Part shown: positions 1-5,810 of the stretch, piece after piece
How the letters are laid out: each line of letters starts with the position of its first letter
Numbering within the stretch: position 1 is the first letter of the stretch
Source of the DNA: CAYPHJ01 sp964410485
GTDB taxonomy: Bacteria > Desulfobacterota > Binatia > UBA9968
Assembly: GCA_964410485.1 (NCBI GenBank)
Contig: CAYPHJ010000140.1
Coordinates: 1 to 10,208 of the forward strand
Direction: 5' to 3'
DNA length: 10,208 nucleotides
Notes under the pieces: model-generated
The model's input: only the letters and a program-made list of their open reading frames with translations
Told to the model about the DNA's origin: nothing
Database searches by the model: none
Translations under genes and position numbers: made by a program

Positions 1-741
1 GAAAAGCTGGAGCAAAACAAGGATTCCTTGGCGGCGCTCATTATGGAGCCTTTGATGCAGGGAGCCGCGGGAATGTGGTCCCAACCGGCGGATTACGTCG
101 AGATCATCAGCGAGTACTGTCGGGACAAGGGCATACTTCTGATCTTTGATGAAGTCGCCACTGGTTTTGGCCGAACGGGAACGATGTTTGCCTGTGAACA
201 CGCAGGCGTGAGCCCTGACATTCTTTGCCTGGCAAAGGGCCTGACCGGTGGCTATCTGCCGCTGGCAGCGACGTTAACCAGAGAAGAGATCTTTACCACG
301 TTTTTAGGCGAGTACAATGAATTCAAGACTTTTTTCCACGGCCACACCTACACCGGTAATCCGCTGGGTTGCGCTGTAGCGCTGGCAAATCTGGAGTTGT
401 TCGAGCGCGAAAACATAATCGGGGCCATACAACCGAAAATCGCCTACCTCCAGCGACGGCTCAGTGACAGCTTTGTTCATCTTCAGCATGTCAGCGATGT
501 CCGGCAATGGGGATTCATGATTGGTATCGAGCTGGTCGAGGACAAGAAAACGCGCAGGAACTATCCGCCCGAAAAACGGATCGGCCATAAGGTGACGTTG
601 GAAGCGAGAAGGAGAAGCGTCATGATCAGACCGCTTGGCGACGTCATTGTTCTGATGCCGCCACTTACTCTATCCGACAGCGAGCTCGAATCGCTCGTGG
701 ATGTCACGCTGGACTCGATTCGGGTAGTGACGGAAAGTTGA
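1..741 (+). CDS. bioA: BioA, adenosylmethionine-8-amino-7-oxononanoate aminotransferase (3' part, 5' end outside window)
   Basis: This PLP-dependent class-III aminotransferase moves the amino group of S-adenosylmethionine to 7-keto-8-aminopelargonate, giving 7,8-diaminopelargonate in biotin synthesis. The frame is open from base 1, so the gene enters from outside; 246 residues are present, against roughly 430-450 for the whole family protein. Visible motifs are IFDEVATGFGRTG, whose Asp (bases 148-150) contacts the PLP pyridine nitrogen, and LCLAKGLTGGYLPLAAT, whose Lys (bases 235-237) is the Schiff-base lysine. HGHTYTGNPLGCAVALANLE is the next conserved block of this family. The C-terminal small domain ends normally at a TGA stop. 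The TTG at 28 is internal and not a start. bioD lies downstream on the same strand, which supports BioA over other class-III aminotransferases. The roughly 580 bp separating the two genes is unusually long for an operon and is filled by a repeat-flanked nuclease gene. Confidence 0.93.
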   Translation, partial: EKLEQNKDSLAALIMEPLMQGAAGMWSQPADYVEIISEYCRDKGILLIFDEVATGFGRTGTMFACEHAGVSPDILCLAKGLTGGYLPLAATLTREEIFTTFLGEYNEFKTFFHGHTYTGNPLGCAVALANLELFERENIIGAIQPKIAYLQRRLSDSFVHLQHVSDVRQWGFMIGIELVEDKKTRRNYPPEKRIGHKVTLEARRRSVMIRPLGDVIVLMPPLTLSDSELESLVDVTLDSIRVVTES

Positions 742-747
742 GAAGTA

Positions 748-864
748 TGTCATTCTGAGGAGCCCTTCGGCGTTGCTCAGGGTAAACTCCGCGACGAAGA
801 ATCCTCCCCGCCCGAGATTCTTCGCCTGCGGCTCAGAATGACAATGAGCGTCCCGCGCGATGAC
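748..864 (+). repeat. Dispersed palindromic repeat, copy A (complete)
   Basis: The copy opens with TGTCATTCTGAG (748-759), which is the exact reverse complement of CTCAGAATGACA (832-843). Nested inside is a second perfect inverted repeat, CGAAGAATC (795-803) against GATTCTTCG (816-824), with a 12-nt loop. The RNA or single-stranded DNA could therefore fold into a two-tier hairpin. The stretch 776-864 matches 1206-1295 at roughly 90% with one small indel. The shared block runs into ATGAC at 860-864, which is the start codon of the GIY-YIG gene. Motifs of the type TCATTCTGAG...GAAGAATC recur in intergenic DNA of many environmental bacteria; that is general knowledge and was not searched here. 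Confidence 0.85.
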
Positions 865-1183
865 TAATCAGTACTACGTGTACATCATGACCAACAAATC
901 ACGTACGCTTTACACGGGTGTTACAAATGATTTGGAGCGGCGAGTGTATGAGCATAAACAAAAACTTGTTCCCGGATTCACGTCGAAGTACGACATCACG
1001 AAACTCGTATATTTCGAGGTGACCGAAGATGTGCTGGCTGCTCTCGCACGAGAAAAGCAGATCAAGGGGTGGTTGCGAGAAAAGAAAATAGCACTAATCG
1101 AATCGGTCAATCCAGACTGGGCGGATTTGAGTGCTGAATGGTACTTTCGAACCGTACATGTTAACAGAGGAGGTTCGATGTGA
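860..1183 (+). CDS. Single-domain GIY-YIG nuclease (YhbQ/UPF0213-like)
   Basis: This 107-residue protein is essentially one GIY-YIG endonuclease domain, the fold shared with the N-terminal nuclease of UvrC and with some homing endonucleases. The signature is spread over residues 6-20 as YVYIM and LYTGVT. It is followed by the LERRVYEHK helix, with the expected catalytic Arg at 27 or 28 and His32, and then by K43-Y44. AREKQIKG follows, where Glu65 is the likely metal ligand, and the domain ends with the family's usual NPDWADLSAEW motif. All key residues are present, so it should be catalytically competent. Its cellular role and DNA target are unknown; small members of this family are poorly characterised. 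The first ATG at 860 has no clear Shine-Dalgarno and lies inside repeat copy A. An alternative ATG at 887 would cut into the first beta strand and is less likely. It separates bioA from bioD and is followed 22 bp later by repeat copy B. Confidence 0.88.
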   Translation: MTNQYYVYIMTNKSRTLYTGVTNDLERRVYEHKQKLVPGFTSKYDITKLVYFEVTEDVLAALAREKQIKGWLREKKIALIESVNPDWADLSAEWYFRTVHVNRGGSM

Positions 1184-1205
1184 GCTAGACATCCATCATA
1201 CAAGT

Positions 1206-1295
1206 CTCAGGATAAACTCCGGGACGAAGAATCCACCCCCGCCGAGATTCTTCGCCTGCGGCTCAGAATGACAATGAACGTCGACGCGCGATGAC
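1206..1295 (+). repeat. Dispersed palindromic repeat, copy B (left arm missing)
   Basis: This is a direct repeat of 776-864, about 90% identical, including the inner hairpin CGAAGAATC (1225-1233) and GATTCTTCG (1246-1254) with a 12-nt loop. The right outer arm CTCAGAATGACA is also conserved. The left outer arm TGTCATTCTGAG of copy A is absent. Identity stops right after ATGAC (1291-1295), the same point at which copy A enters the GIY-YIG reading frame. Copies A and B therefore bracket the nuclease gene in the same orientation. Confidence 0.82.
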
Positions 1296-1326
1296 CAAGT
1301 GGAGCCGGAAAGGTAACCAGGTTTAA
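1291..1326 (+). other. 11-codon micro-ORF overlapping the bioD start (possible coupling leader)
   Basis: The ATG carried by repeat copy B opens an 11-codon frame (MTKWSRKGNQV). It ends at TAA 1324-1326, and the last A of that stop is the first base of the bioD ATG (TAATG). The overlap is the classic geometry for translational coupling. There is no strong Shine-Dalgarno for the micro-ORF, and an ORF this short can arise by chance, so functional status is doubtful. Confidence 0.2.
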
Positions 1327-2036
1327 TGGGCAAAGGAATCTTCATCACCGGCACGGATACCGGGGTGGGCAAGACTTTGGTGGCCTGTGGGATCGCGGCC
1401 GCGTTGCGCTCCGGCGGATATCGCGTCGGGGTTATGAAGCCCGCGGAAACTGGTTGCTCCGGGCGCAATGGCAGGCTCTTTCCAGAGGACGCCGCGCAGC
1501 TAATGCAGGCATCCGGCTGCGAAGCGCCCCTCGAAAGAATTTGCCCCTATCCACTGGCTGAGCCCCTGGCGCCCAGCGTCTCGGCGGAAAGAAGCGGCGT
1601 TCGAATCGATATCGATCGGGTGATCGAGATCTACCATGAGATCAGTTCGACCCACGACGTAATGCTCGTCGAAGGCGCCGGCGGCCTCATGGTGCCACTC
1701 CTGCCAAGCTACACCTATGCGGATCTCGCCCGCGTCCTAAGGCTGCCAATTATCGTGGTCGCCGCGAACCGTCTTGGCGTAATAAACCACCTACTTCTCA
1801 CGCTGGAGCACGCAAGCTGTAAAGAGCTGCGAGTGCTGGGATATATACTGAACCAAATCGAAGAACCACCCGCACTGGCGGCTGAGACCAACCGGCAGGC
1901 GCTTCTTACACTGACTGCAGTACCCTGTCTTTCCGAAATTCCGCGCCTTGACGGAATGACGGAGAAGCAGAGTTCAGCGGCTGAACTGTTTCAAAGCCAA
2001 TCCATTCTCCAAGGCTTGGCGCCTTTTCTAGTTTGA
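1326..2036 (+). CDS. bioD: BioD, ATP-dependent dethiobiotin synthetase
   Basis: The enzyme carboxylates 7,8-diaminopelargonate and closes the ureido ring to form dethiobiotin, the step after BioA. The 236-residue length is normal for the family. The N-terminus carries the P-loop GTDTGVGKT (residues 9-17, Lys16). KPAETG follows at 38-43, the substrate-side loop with the catalytic Lys. EGAGG at 116-120, followed by LMVPL, is the conserved carbamate and Mg-ATP loop. The ATG at 1326 places the P-loop at the expected distance from the N-terminus. A weak AGG/CAGG sits 5-12 nt upstream. The gene lies 3' of bioA on the same strand, but a repeat-GIY-YIG-repeat unit intervenes, so it may be read through from the bioA promoter or may need its own. 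It is convergent with the minus-strand gene ending at 2048, only 11 bp away. Confidence 0.95.
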   Translation: MGKGIFITGTDTGVGKTLVACGIAAALRSGGYRVGVMKPAETGCSGRNGRLFPEDAAQLMQASGCEAPLERICPYPLAEPLAPSVSAERSGVRIDIDRVIEIYHEISSTHDVMLVEGAGGLMVPLLPSYTYADLARVLRLPIIVVAANRLGVINHLLLTLEHASCKELRVLGYILNQIEEPPALAAETNRQALLTLTAVPCLSEIPRLDGMTEKQSSAAELFQSQSILQGLAPFLV

Positions 2037-2057
2037 GAGTTGGCGCCTTATTTTTTC
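2018..2057 (+). terminator. Possible rho-independent terminator of bioD
   Basis: GGCGCC at 2018-2023 and again at 2042-2047 can pair as a 6-bp GC stem with an 18-nt loop. A T-rich run (TTATTTTTTC) follows directly. The left arm lies inside the last codons of bioD, and the T run doubles as the antisense of the lysine codons of the convergent gene. The loop is long and the stem short, so this is only a candidate. Confidence 0.35.
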
Positions 2058-2488
2058 TTTGCCGCTTTTGGTTCTGGCTTTTTAAAATCTAGCGTGCCGG
2101 TGGTGAGAACTTTGCCGTCCTGATCAACCACGGCTACTTTGTGCGTTGTAGGCTTGAGGAGCTTGATCTCACCAGCGAGTACCCACTCGCTCTTGAATGT
2201 TCCCTTTTCGTCAGCTACGGGTCTGGGTTTCATCAGGTAGCTGACATCGGACGAGGTCCCGCCCATCTCGACTTCAATCCCGAGTTCCTGTTTGGGCTTA
2301 AACCCGGATCCTTCGAGCGTGACCTTTGTTTTTGGTTTGTAATCCACCTGGGCGGGACTAATGACCAGTTGCGGCTTCGCATCGGCTGTTTCGCCCGCGC
2401 TTCCTCGCAGCAGAAAGAGTCCGGTGCAAAACACTGCCAATAAGGTCACTTTCACCATTGTCCTTGCGGCTGGTTTCGTGCTGTTCAT
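2048..2488 (-). CDS. Small exported protein with Ig/IPT-like beta domain and lysine-rich tail (function unknown)
   Basis: This is a 146-residue protein with an N-terminal signal peptide: basic residues, then a hydrophobic core at about 12-27 (MVKVTLLAVFCTGLFLL), then a small-residue cleavage region (RGSAGE or ADA) near 31-37. The mature part begins LVISPAQVDYKPKTKVTLEGSGF. That is the pattern of an Ig-like or IPT/TIG-type beta-sandwich strand followed by a GxGF turn, which recurs in cell-surface and copper- or polymer-associated proteins. The tail PEPKAAKKK is strongly basic. The ATG at 2488 is well supported by AAAGGAGG with 9-nt spacing. It stands alone: convergent with bioD and divergent from the Tct operon. 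No enzymatic residues are recognisable. It probably acts outside the cytoplasmic membrane, but its function cannot be named. Confidence 0.75.
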   Translation of the reverse strand: MNSTKPAARTMVKVTLLAVFCTGLFLLRGSAGETADAKPQLVISPAQVDYKPKTKVTLEGSGFKPKQELGIEVEMGGTSSDVSYLMKPRPVADEKGTFKSEWVLAGEIKLLKPTTHKVAVVDQDGKVLTTGTLDFKKPEPKAAKKK

Positions 2489-2559
2489 AAGTCATATCCT
2501 CCTTTGCCCCTACCTTTATCGAAAACAAACCCGCAGAGTCAACACAGATACGACTTAAA

Positions 2560-2574
2560 TCCTAGGACCTAGGA
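2560..2574. promoter_or_regulatory. Perfect 7-bp inverted repeat, candidate operator
   Basis: TCCTAGG-A-CCTAGGA is a perfect 7-bp inverted repeat around a single central base. It lies 72 bp upstream of the minus-strand exported-protein start and about 280 bp upstream of the Tct start. A symmetric site of this size is typical of a dimeric transcription factor operator. No regulator can be named and no regulator gene is present in the window. Confidence 0.3.
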
Positions 2575-2696
2575 AGTATCGGCAAAATGACGGGTTTCAT
2601 GAAAGTGGGAAAAGCAGATCAATGCTCATTGGAGTAGCGGTCTGTGCTGAGGCAGGATACTGCCGCTCCAGCATCAAAATCAGACAATGCTATGTG

Positions 2697-2721
2697 TTGA
2701 CAGAGTCTCCTCTTTCCACTA
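2697..2721 (+). promoter_or_regulatory. Possible sigma70-type promoter upstream of the Tct operon
   Basis: A consensus -35 hexamer TTGACA occurs at 2697-2702. The best following -10 candidate is ACTAAT (4 of 6 matches), with a rather short 15-bp spacer. The transcription start would lie about 130 bp before the TctC-like start codon, leaving a leader containing the GGTAA-N7-TTACC inverted repeat. The poor spacer keeps confidence low. Confidence 0.25.
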
Positions 2722-2857
2722 ATCATGGCAGCAGAAGGCGAGCAGCTAGCCGACAATGCTAGGTGGTTCGTGGGGTCGCAGATACGGTAACTGTTAATTA
2801 CCCGCCCGGCGACCGCGAAGAGGCCAATAAAGACATGGTAAAAAAGGGAGGTAAGCC

Positions 2858-3961
2858 ATGCGACTAAAGAGCCGATCTGGCCGCAGTTTCCTCTTTATGC
2901 TGGCGGCAGTGATTGCTATTTCAGTGCCGATCAGCGCTTCGGCATTCGATGCAGAGGCCTACTTTAAGGGTAAGACAATCCGCTTTGTTACCGGCTCGCG
3001 TCCGGGAGGCGGTACGGATATCTTGCTCCGCTACCTTGCTGCCAACTTTGGTAAGTACTTTCCGGGTAACCCAAGGTTTGTCGTCAGCAATATTCCGCCC
3101 CATGTACACGGGTTAAATTATACTTGGCGATCCAAACCGGATGGCTTGACTCTATTCATGCATTCGACTGCTATCCTCAGAGAGCAGGTACTCGAGCAAG
3201 CCGACTTCACAAGCAGCCAGTTCAAGTTCATCGGGGACATCGGTGATCGAACCTTCGTGTTGACAGGTTTTGATCTTCCCTATCGCGACATCCGCGATGC
3301 GATGGGAAAGAAGGATCCTCCCTTGCTTTACCTTGATATGATTCCGAGTCCGGAAGACATGCAAACACAGGCTTTTCAGGTCATGCTGCTGTCCCACTGG
3401 CTCAATCTTCCCATAAAGTTTGGCGTAGTCGCGGAACGAGGGACGGCAATTCAATTGCTGGAAATGGAGCGCGGAAACATGAATCTAACCGTCGGTGGCG
3501 CCGGCCGATGGTTTGGCTTCCCCCAGTTGCGCCCTGGCTGGGTCGCTAAGGGCAGGCTAAAGCCGCTGTTGGACATGACTTTTTTTGGACGCCGGATGGA
3601 GCCCAACGCCGAGTTCAAGGACGTAGAGAAAGTCCCGCATGTTTATAGCTTGCTCAACAAACAACAGCTGGAGATCTGGACAGCCCTCATCGAGGCCACC
3701 CAGGCTATGAACAAGCCAGTGGTGGTATCGCCTAAAACCCCCGACCATATCGTTGTCGCCCTGCGTACAGCGCTCGAGAAGGCAATGAACGACAAGAAGT
3801 TTCAGGCGAGTGTTGAAAAGATCACGGGCATGCCGGCTGTGTTCGTAACGGGCCCGGAGGCGCAAAAGGAAGCTCTCGAATCGGAGCGGCTGTGGATGCG
3901 CTACAAGGAGCAGGAAACGAAGCTCCGGACCGAGATGTACAACAAGTACATCCGCAAATAG
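2858..3961 (+). CDS. TctC/Bug-family periplasmic solute-binding protein of a tripartite tricarboxylate transporter
   Basis: This protein would bind a carboxylate in the periplasm and deliver it to the TctA-TctB membrane complex encoded next. It has 367 residues, somewhat longer than the usual 320 or so. A clear Sec signal peptide is present (basic MRLKSRSGRS, hydrophobic core about 11-25, cleavage after ASA at residue 29). The mature N-terminus YFKGKTIRFVTGSRPGGGTD, with the GGGTD loop at about 50-54, is the Bug/TctC ligand-binding strand-loop. Later come the PDGLTL motif and the C-terminal alpha/beta lobe (PDHIVVALRTALEKAMND). The start at 2858 has a good AGGGAGG Shine-Dalgarno with 6-nt spacing. 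It divides from typical TctC in the SRPGG and HVHGLNYT segments, suggesting a subfamily with its own ligand. The ligand cannot be read from the sequence; carboxylates including aromatic acids are known for the family. Confidence 0.85.
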   Translation: MRLKSRSGRSFLFMLAAVIAISVPISASAFDAEAYFKGKTIRFVTGSRPGGGTDILLRYLAANFGKYFPGNPRFVVSNIPPHVHGLNYTWRSKPDGLTLFMHSTAILREQVLEQADFTSSQFKFIGDIGDRTFVLTGFDLPYRDIRDAMGKKDPPLLYLDMIPSPEDMQTQAFQVMLLSHWLNLPIKFGVVAERGTAIQLLEMERGNMNLTVGGAGRWFGFPQLRPGWVAKGRLKPLLDMTFFGRRMEPNAEFKDVEKVPHVYSLLNKQQLEIWTALIEATQAMNKPVVVSPKTPDHIVVALRTALEKAMNDKKFQASVEKITGMPAVFVTGPEAQKEALESERLWMRYKEQETKLRTEMYNKYIRK

Positions 3962-4021
3962 CGAGCATAAGCTCAGTCGGCAGTTTTCTATTTGGGTGCG
4001 CCCAAGCACGGGCTTCTTTAG

Positions 4022-5791
4022 ATGGAAGTCTTCCTCAACGCCTCCTCGTATCTGGGCACTATTGCCTACTGGCAGGCGTTGCTCATAGGCGTATTTCTTT
4101 CCATCGTTATCGGTCTGGTTCCGGGAGTAGGATCTGTCCTTGTGATGGCGATCCTGCTCCCCTTTATTGTCCTCAACATAGAAGATCCTGCCGTGGCGCT
4201 GGTGATGCTGGCAGCGATCGCTGGAACCAATAATACCCTAGACTCGATTCCAGCCGTTGTTGTCGGGGTTCCCAGTGGCGCCACGCAAGTTACCTTCCTC
4301 GAGGGCCATCAACTCGCCAGACAGGGCCGAGCCGCCTATACGCTGGGGGCTGTTTACGCGGTTTCTGCTATCGGTGGCGTCATCGGCGCGGTGGCACTAG
4401 CGCTGGCGATTCCAGTCGTCAAGCCGTTCATTCTCAGTATTGACCGTAGCGAGATCGCAGTCATTGCGATGTTTGGCGTTGCCATGGTGGCCGTGCTNNN
4501 NNNNNNNNNNNNNNNNNNNNNNNNNNNNNNNNNNNNNNNNNNNNNNNNNNNNNNNNNNNNNNNNNNNNNNNNNNNNNNNNNNNNNNNNNNNNNNNNNTTC
4601 GGCATTCTCTTCCGCAAGGATCGCCGGGAGTTTGGCAAAGGCTCACTGGACGGTGTGTTATTTGCCGAGTCGGCGCAAAATTCAAAAGAAGGCGGACAGG
4701 CCCTGCCGACGCTCACGCTGGGCATTCCCGGGGGAACGGGATGGGTGATGATCCTGGCCGCCATGCTGATGTACGGCATCAGCCCCGGCCCGCCGATGGT
4801 TGATCAACACGCTCATATCACGATGCTGGTTGTGTTCACGCTTGCCATTGGGAATTTGCTCGTGACTGTAATCGGCCTTGCCGCCTCGGCGCCATTGATC
4901 AAGCTGACGGCAGTGCCGTATCCCGCGATCTCCGGCGTAATCATCCCGCTGGTGTTTCTGGCTGCTTTCATGGATATGCGCAGTTGGCTGGCGATCCCCA
5001 TTCTGATGATTTTTTCGGTTGTTGGGTTGTTGATGAAGGGGTTCGGGTGGCCCCGACCGCCATTCATACTCGGATTTATTCTAGGGCCAATCATCGATGT
5101 GAACATCCAGACCGCCTTTGCCCTTCATGGAGTGGTGGGCGTGTTCACTCGGCCGCTCACCGTGATTCTCTTCCTGCTCGTGATCGTCACGGCTGTTGTG
5201 CTGACCCGCTTCATGGCCAGAGCCGAACAAAGCGCGGCGGTCGACGAGGAAAATGAAACGGAAAGCGAAGCGGGTAAAGATACAAAGTCGGGTTGGCTAC
5301 AGGGGGGGCCGGCCTTGAGCACGCAGAATATCGTGCCGCTTCTATTGATCGTCGGCACCGGCGTCGCTCTGTGGACGTCGTTGGAATTCCCCGCCCAAGC
5401 GCGCCGGCTGCCGTTATCGATGAGCGCGGGAGTCATTGCTCTTGCGGCCATCGAGCTGTTTAGGCAGGTATTTCTCGCACCGCCGGCAGCGGCACAGATC
5501 ATGGACCTGGGCATGCGCAGTAGCGGTGTCAAAGGGGCGCAACGCGCCGGGCTTTTGCTGGCAGATCTTTTTGTGCTTTTTATTTTTCTTGCGATGACAA
5601 TCCGATTGGACAATGCGGCAATTATTTTTGCCGTCCTGGTGCCTTTGCTATTCCTCTCGGGACGACAGCGCTGGCTGGCGAGCGCGGTCACGGGCGGAAT
5701 CCTGGTCGCATGGACTTATGGCTTCATGAATCAGTTCATGGCGGTCATCTGGCCCGAACCTATCCTCGGGCAGTGGCTAGGTCTGTTCTAG
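4022..5791 (+). CDS. TctA-TctB fusion permease of a tripartite tricarboxylate transporter (interrupted by an assembly gap)
   Basis: This integral membrane protein would form the ion-coupled carboxylate channel with the TctC-like protein encoded 60 bp upstream. Residues 1 to about 400 are TctA-like. They include the glycine-rich motif GLVPGVGS (31-38) and GVPSGATQVTFLEGHQLARQGRA (82-103). After the gap come FGKGSLDGV, LTLGIPGG and GWPRPPFILGFILGP. A hydrophilic acidic linker (about 400-430) leads to a TctB-like domain (about 433-589). That domain has four hydrophobic segments and the typical opening LWTSLEFPAQARRLP. Canonical systems encode TctB separately, so this is a fusion, known from some lineages. 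The start is the first ATG after an in-frame TAG at 4019-4021, with no clear Shine-Dalgarno. The frame continues on both sides of the N run, but the true length of the missing part is unknown and probably larger than 100 bp. Confidence 0.82.
   Translation: MEVFLNASSYLGTIAYWQALLIGVFLSIVIGLVPGVGSVLVMAILLPFIVLNIEDPAVALVMLAAIAGTNNTLDSIPAVVVGVPSGATQVTFLEGHQLARQGRAAYTLGAVYAVSAIGGVIGAVALALAIPVVKPFILSIDRSEIAVIAMFGVAMVAVXXXXXXXXXXXXXXXXXXXXXXXXXXXXXXXXXXFGILFRKDRREFGKGSLDGVLFAESAQNSKEGGQALPTLTLGIPGGTGWVMILAAMLMYGISPGPPMVDQHAHITMLVVFTLAIGNLLVTVIGLAASAPLIKLTAVPYPAISGVIIPLVFLAAFMDMRSWLAIPILMIFSVVGLLMKGFGWPRPPFILGFILGPIIDVNIQTAFALHGVVGVFTRPLTVILFLLVIVTAVVLTRFMARAEQSAAVDEENETESEAGKDTKSGWLQGGPALSTQNIVPLLLIVGTGVALWTSLEFPAQARRLPLSMSAGVIALAAIELFRQVFLAPPAAAQIMDLGMRSSGVKGAQRAGLLLADLFVLFIFLAMTIRLDNAAIIFAVLVPLLFLSGRQRWLASAVTGGILVAWTYGFMNQFMAVIWPEPILGQWLGLF
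4498..4597. other. Assembly gap of exactly 100 N inside the TctA domain
   Basis: Exactly 100 consecutive Ns are the conventional placeholder for a scaffold gap of unknown size. In typical TctA proteins roughly 120 residues separate the segment seen just before the gap from the FGKG segment just after it. The placeholder allows only about 33. The missing part should include the second glycine-rich PGxGA motif of TctA. Confidence 0.97.
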
Positions 5792-5810
5792 GCCCAGCAC
5801 CGGTTATCCC

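Larger units (their letters stand above)
2489..2857. other. 369-bp divergent intergenic region
   Basis: No convincing protein gene or RNA gene is visible here. It must hold the promoters for the minus-strand exported protein and for the plus-strand Tct operon. Symmetric elements include the 7-bp palindrome at 2560-2574 and an imperfect hairpin pairing GGAG..CGG at 2631-2640 with CCGCTCC at 2663-2669. GGTAA-N7-TTACC lies at 2786-2802, about 55 bp before the Tct start. A 14-mer direct repeat (GACAATGCTANGTG) occurs at 2683-2696 and 2752-2765. Each is short and could be chance; together they are compatible with a regulated uptake operon. Confidence 0.5.

Noticed and set aside
860..1183. UvrC fragment or pseudogene
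   Set aside because: The length, conserved catalytic residues and C-terminal NPDWADLSAEW motif are those of complete single-domain GIY-YIG proteins, not a broken UvrC.
748..1295. CRISPR array or insertion sequence with a classical transposase
   Set aside because: There are only two long repeat copies with a gene between them, no short regular spacers, and no DDE or tyrosine transposase; the nuclease is GIY-YIG.
3557..4009. 150-codon minus-strand frame opposite the TctC-like gene
   Set aside because: It overlaps the real coding sequence and its Leu/Arg-rich content is what antisense of the TctC frame would give.
4498..4597. Real frameshift or low-complexity insertion in the permease
   Set aside because: The run is exactly 100 Ns, an assembly placeholder, so nothing biological can be concluded from it.
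5125..5691. 188-codon open frame on the minus strand inside the Tct permease
   Set aside because: It is antisense to a clear membrane protein, has a composition typical of a shadow frame (Ser/Arg/Pro-rich) and no recognisable domain.
5792..5810. Bidirectional terminator between the convergent permease and LLM genes
   Set aside because: The 19-bp gap contains no stem-loop followed by a T run on either strand.
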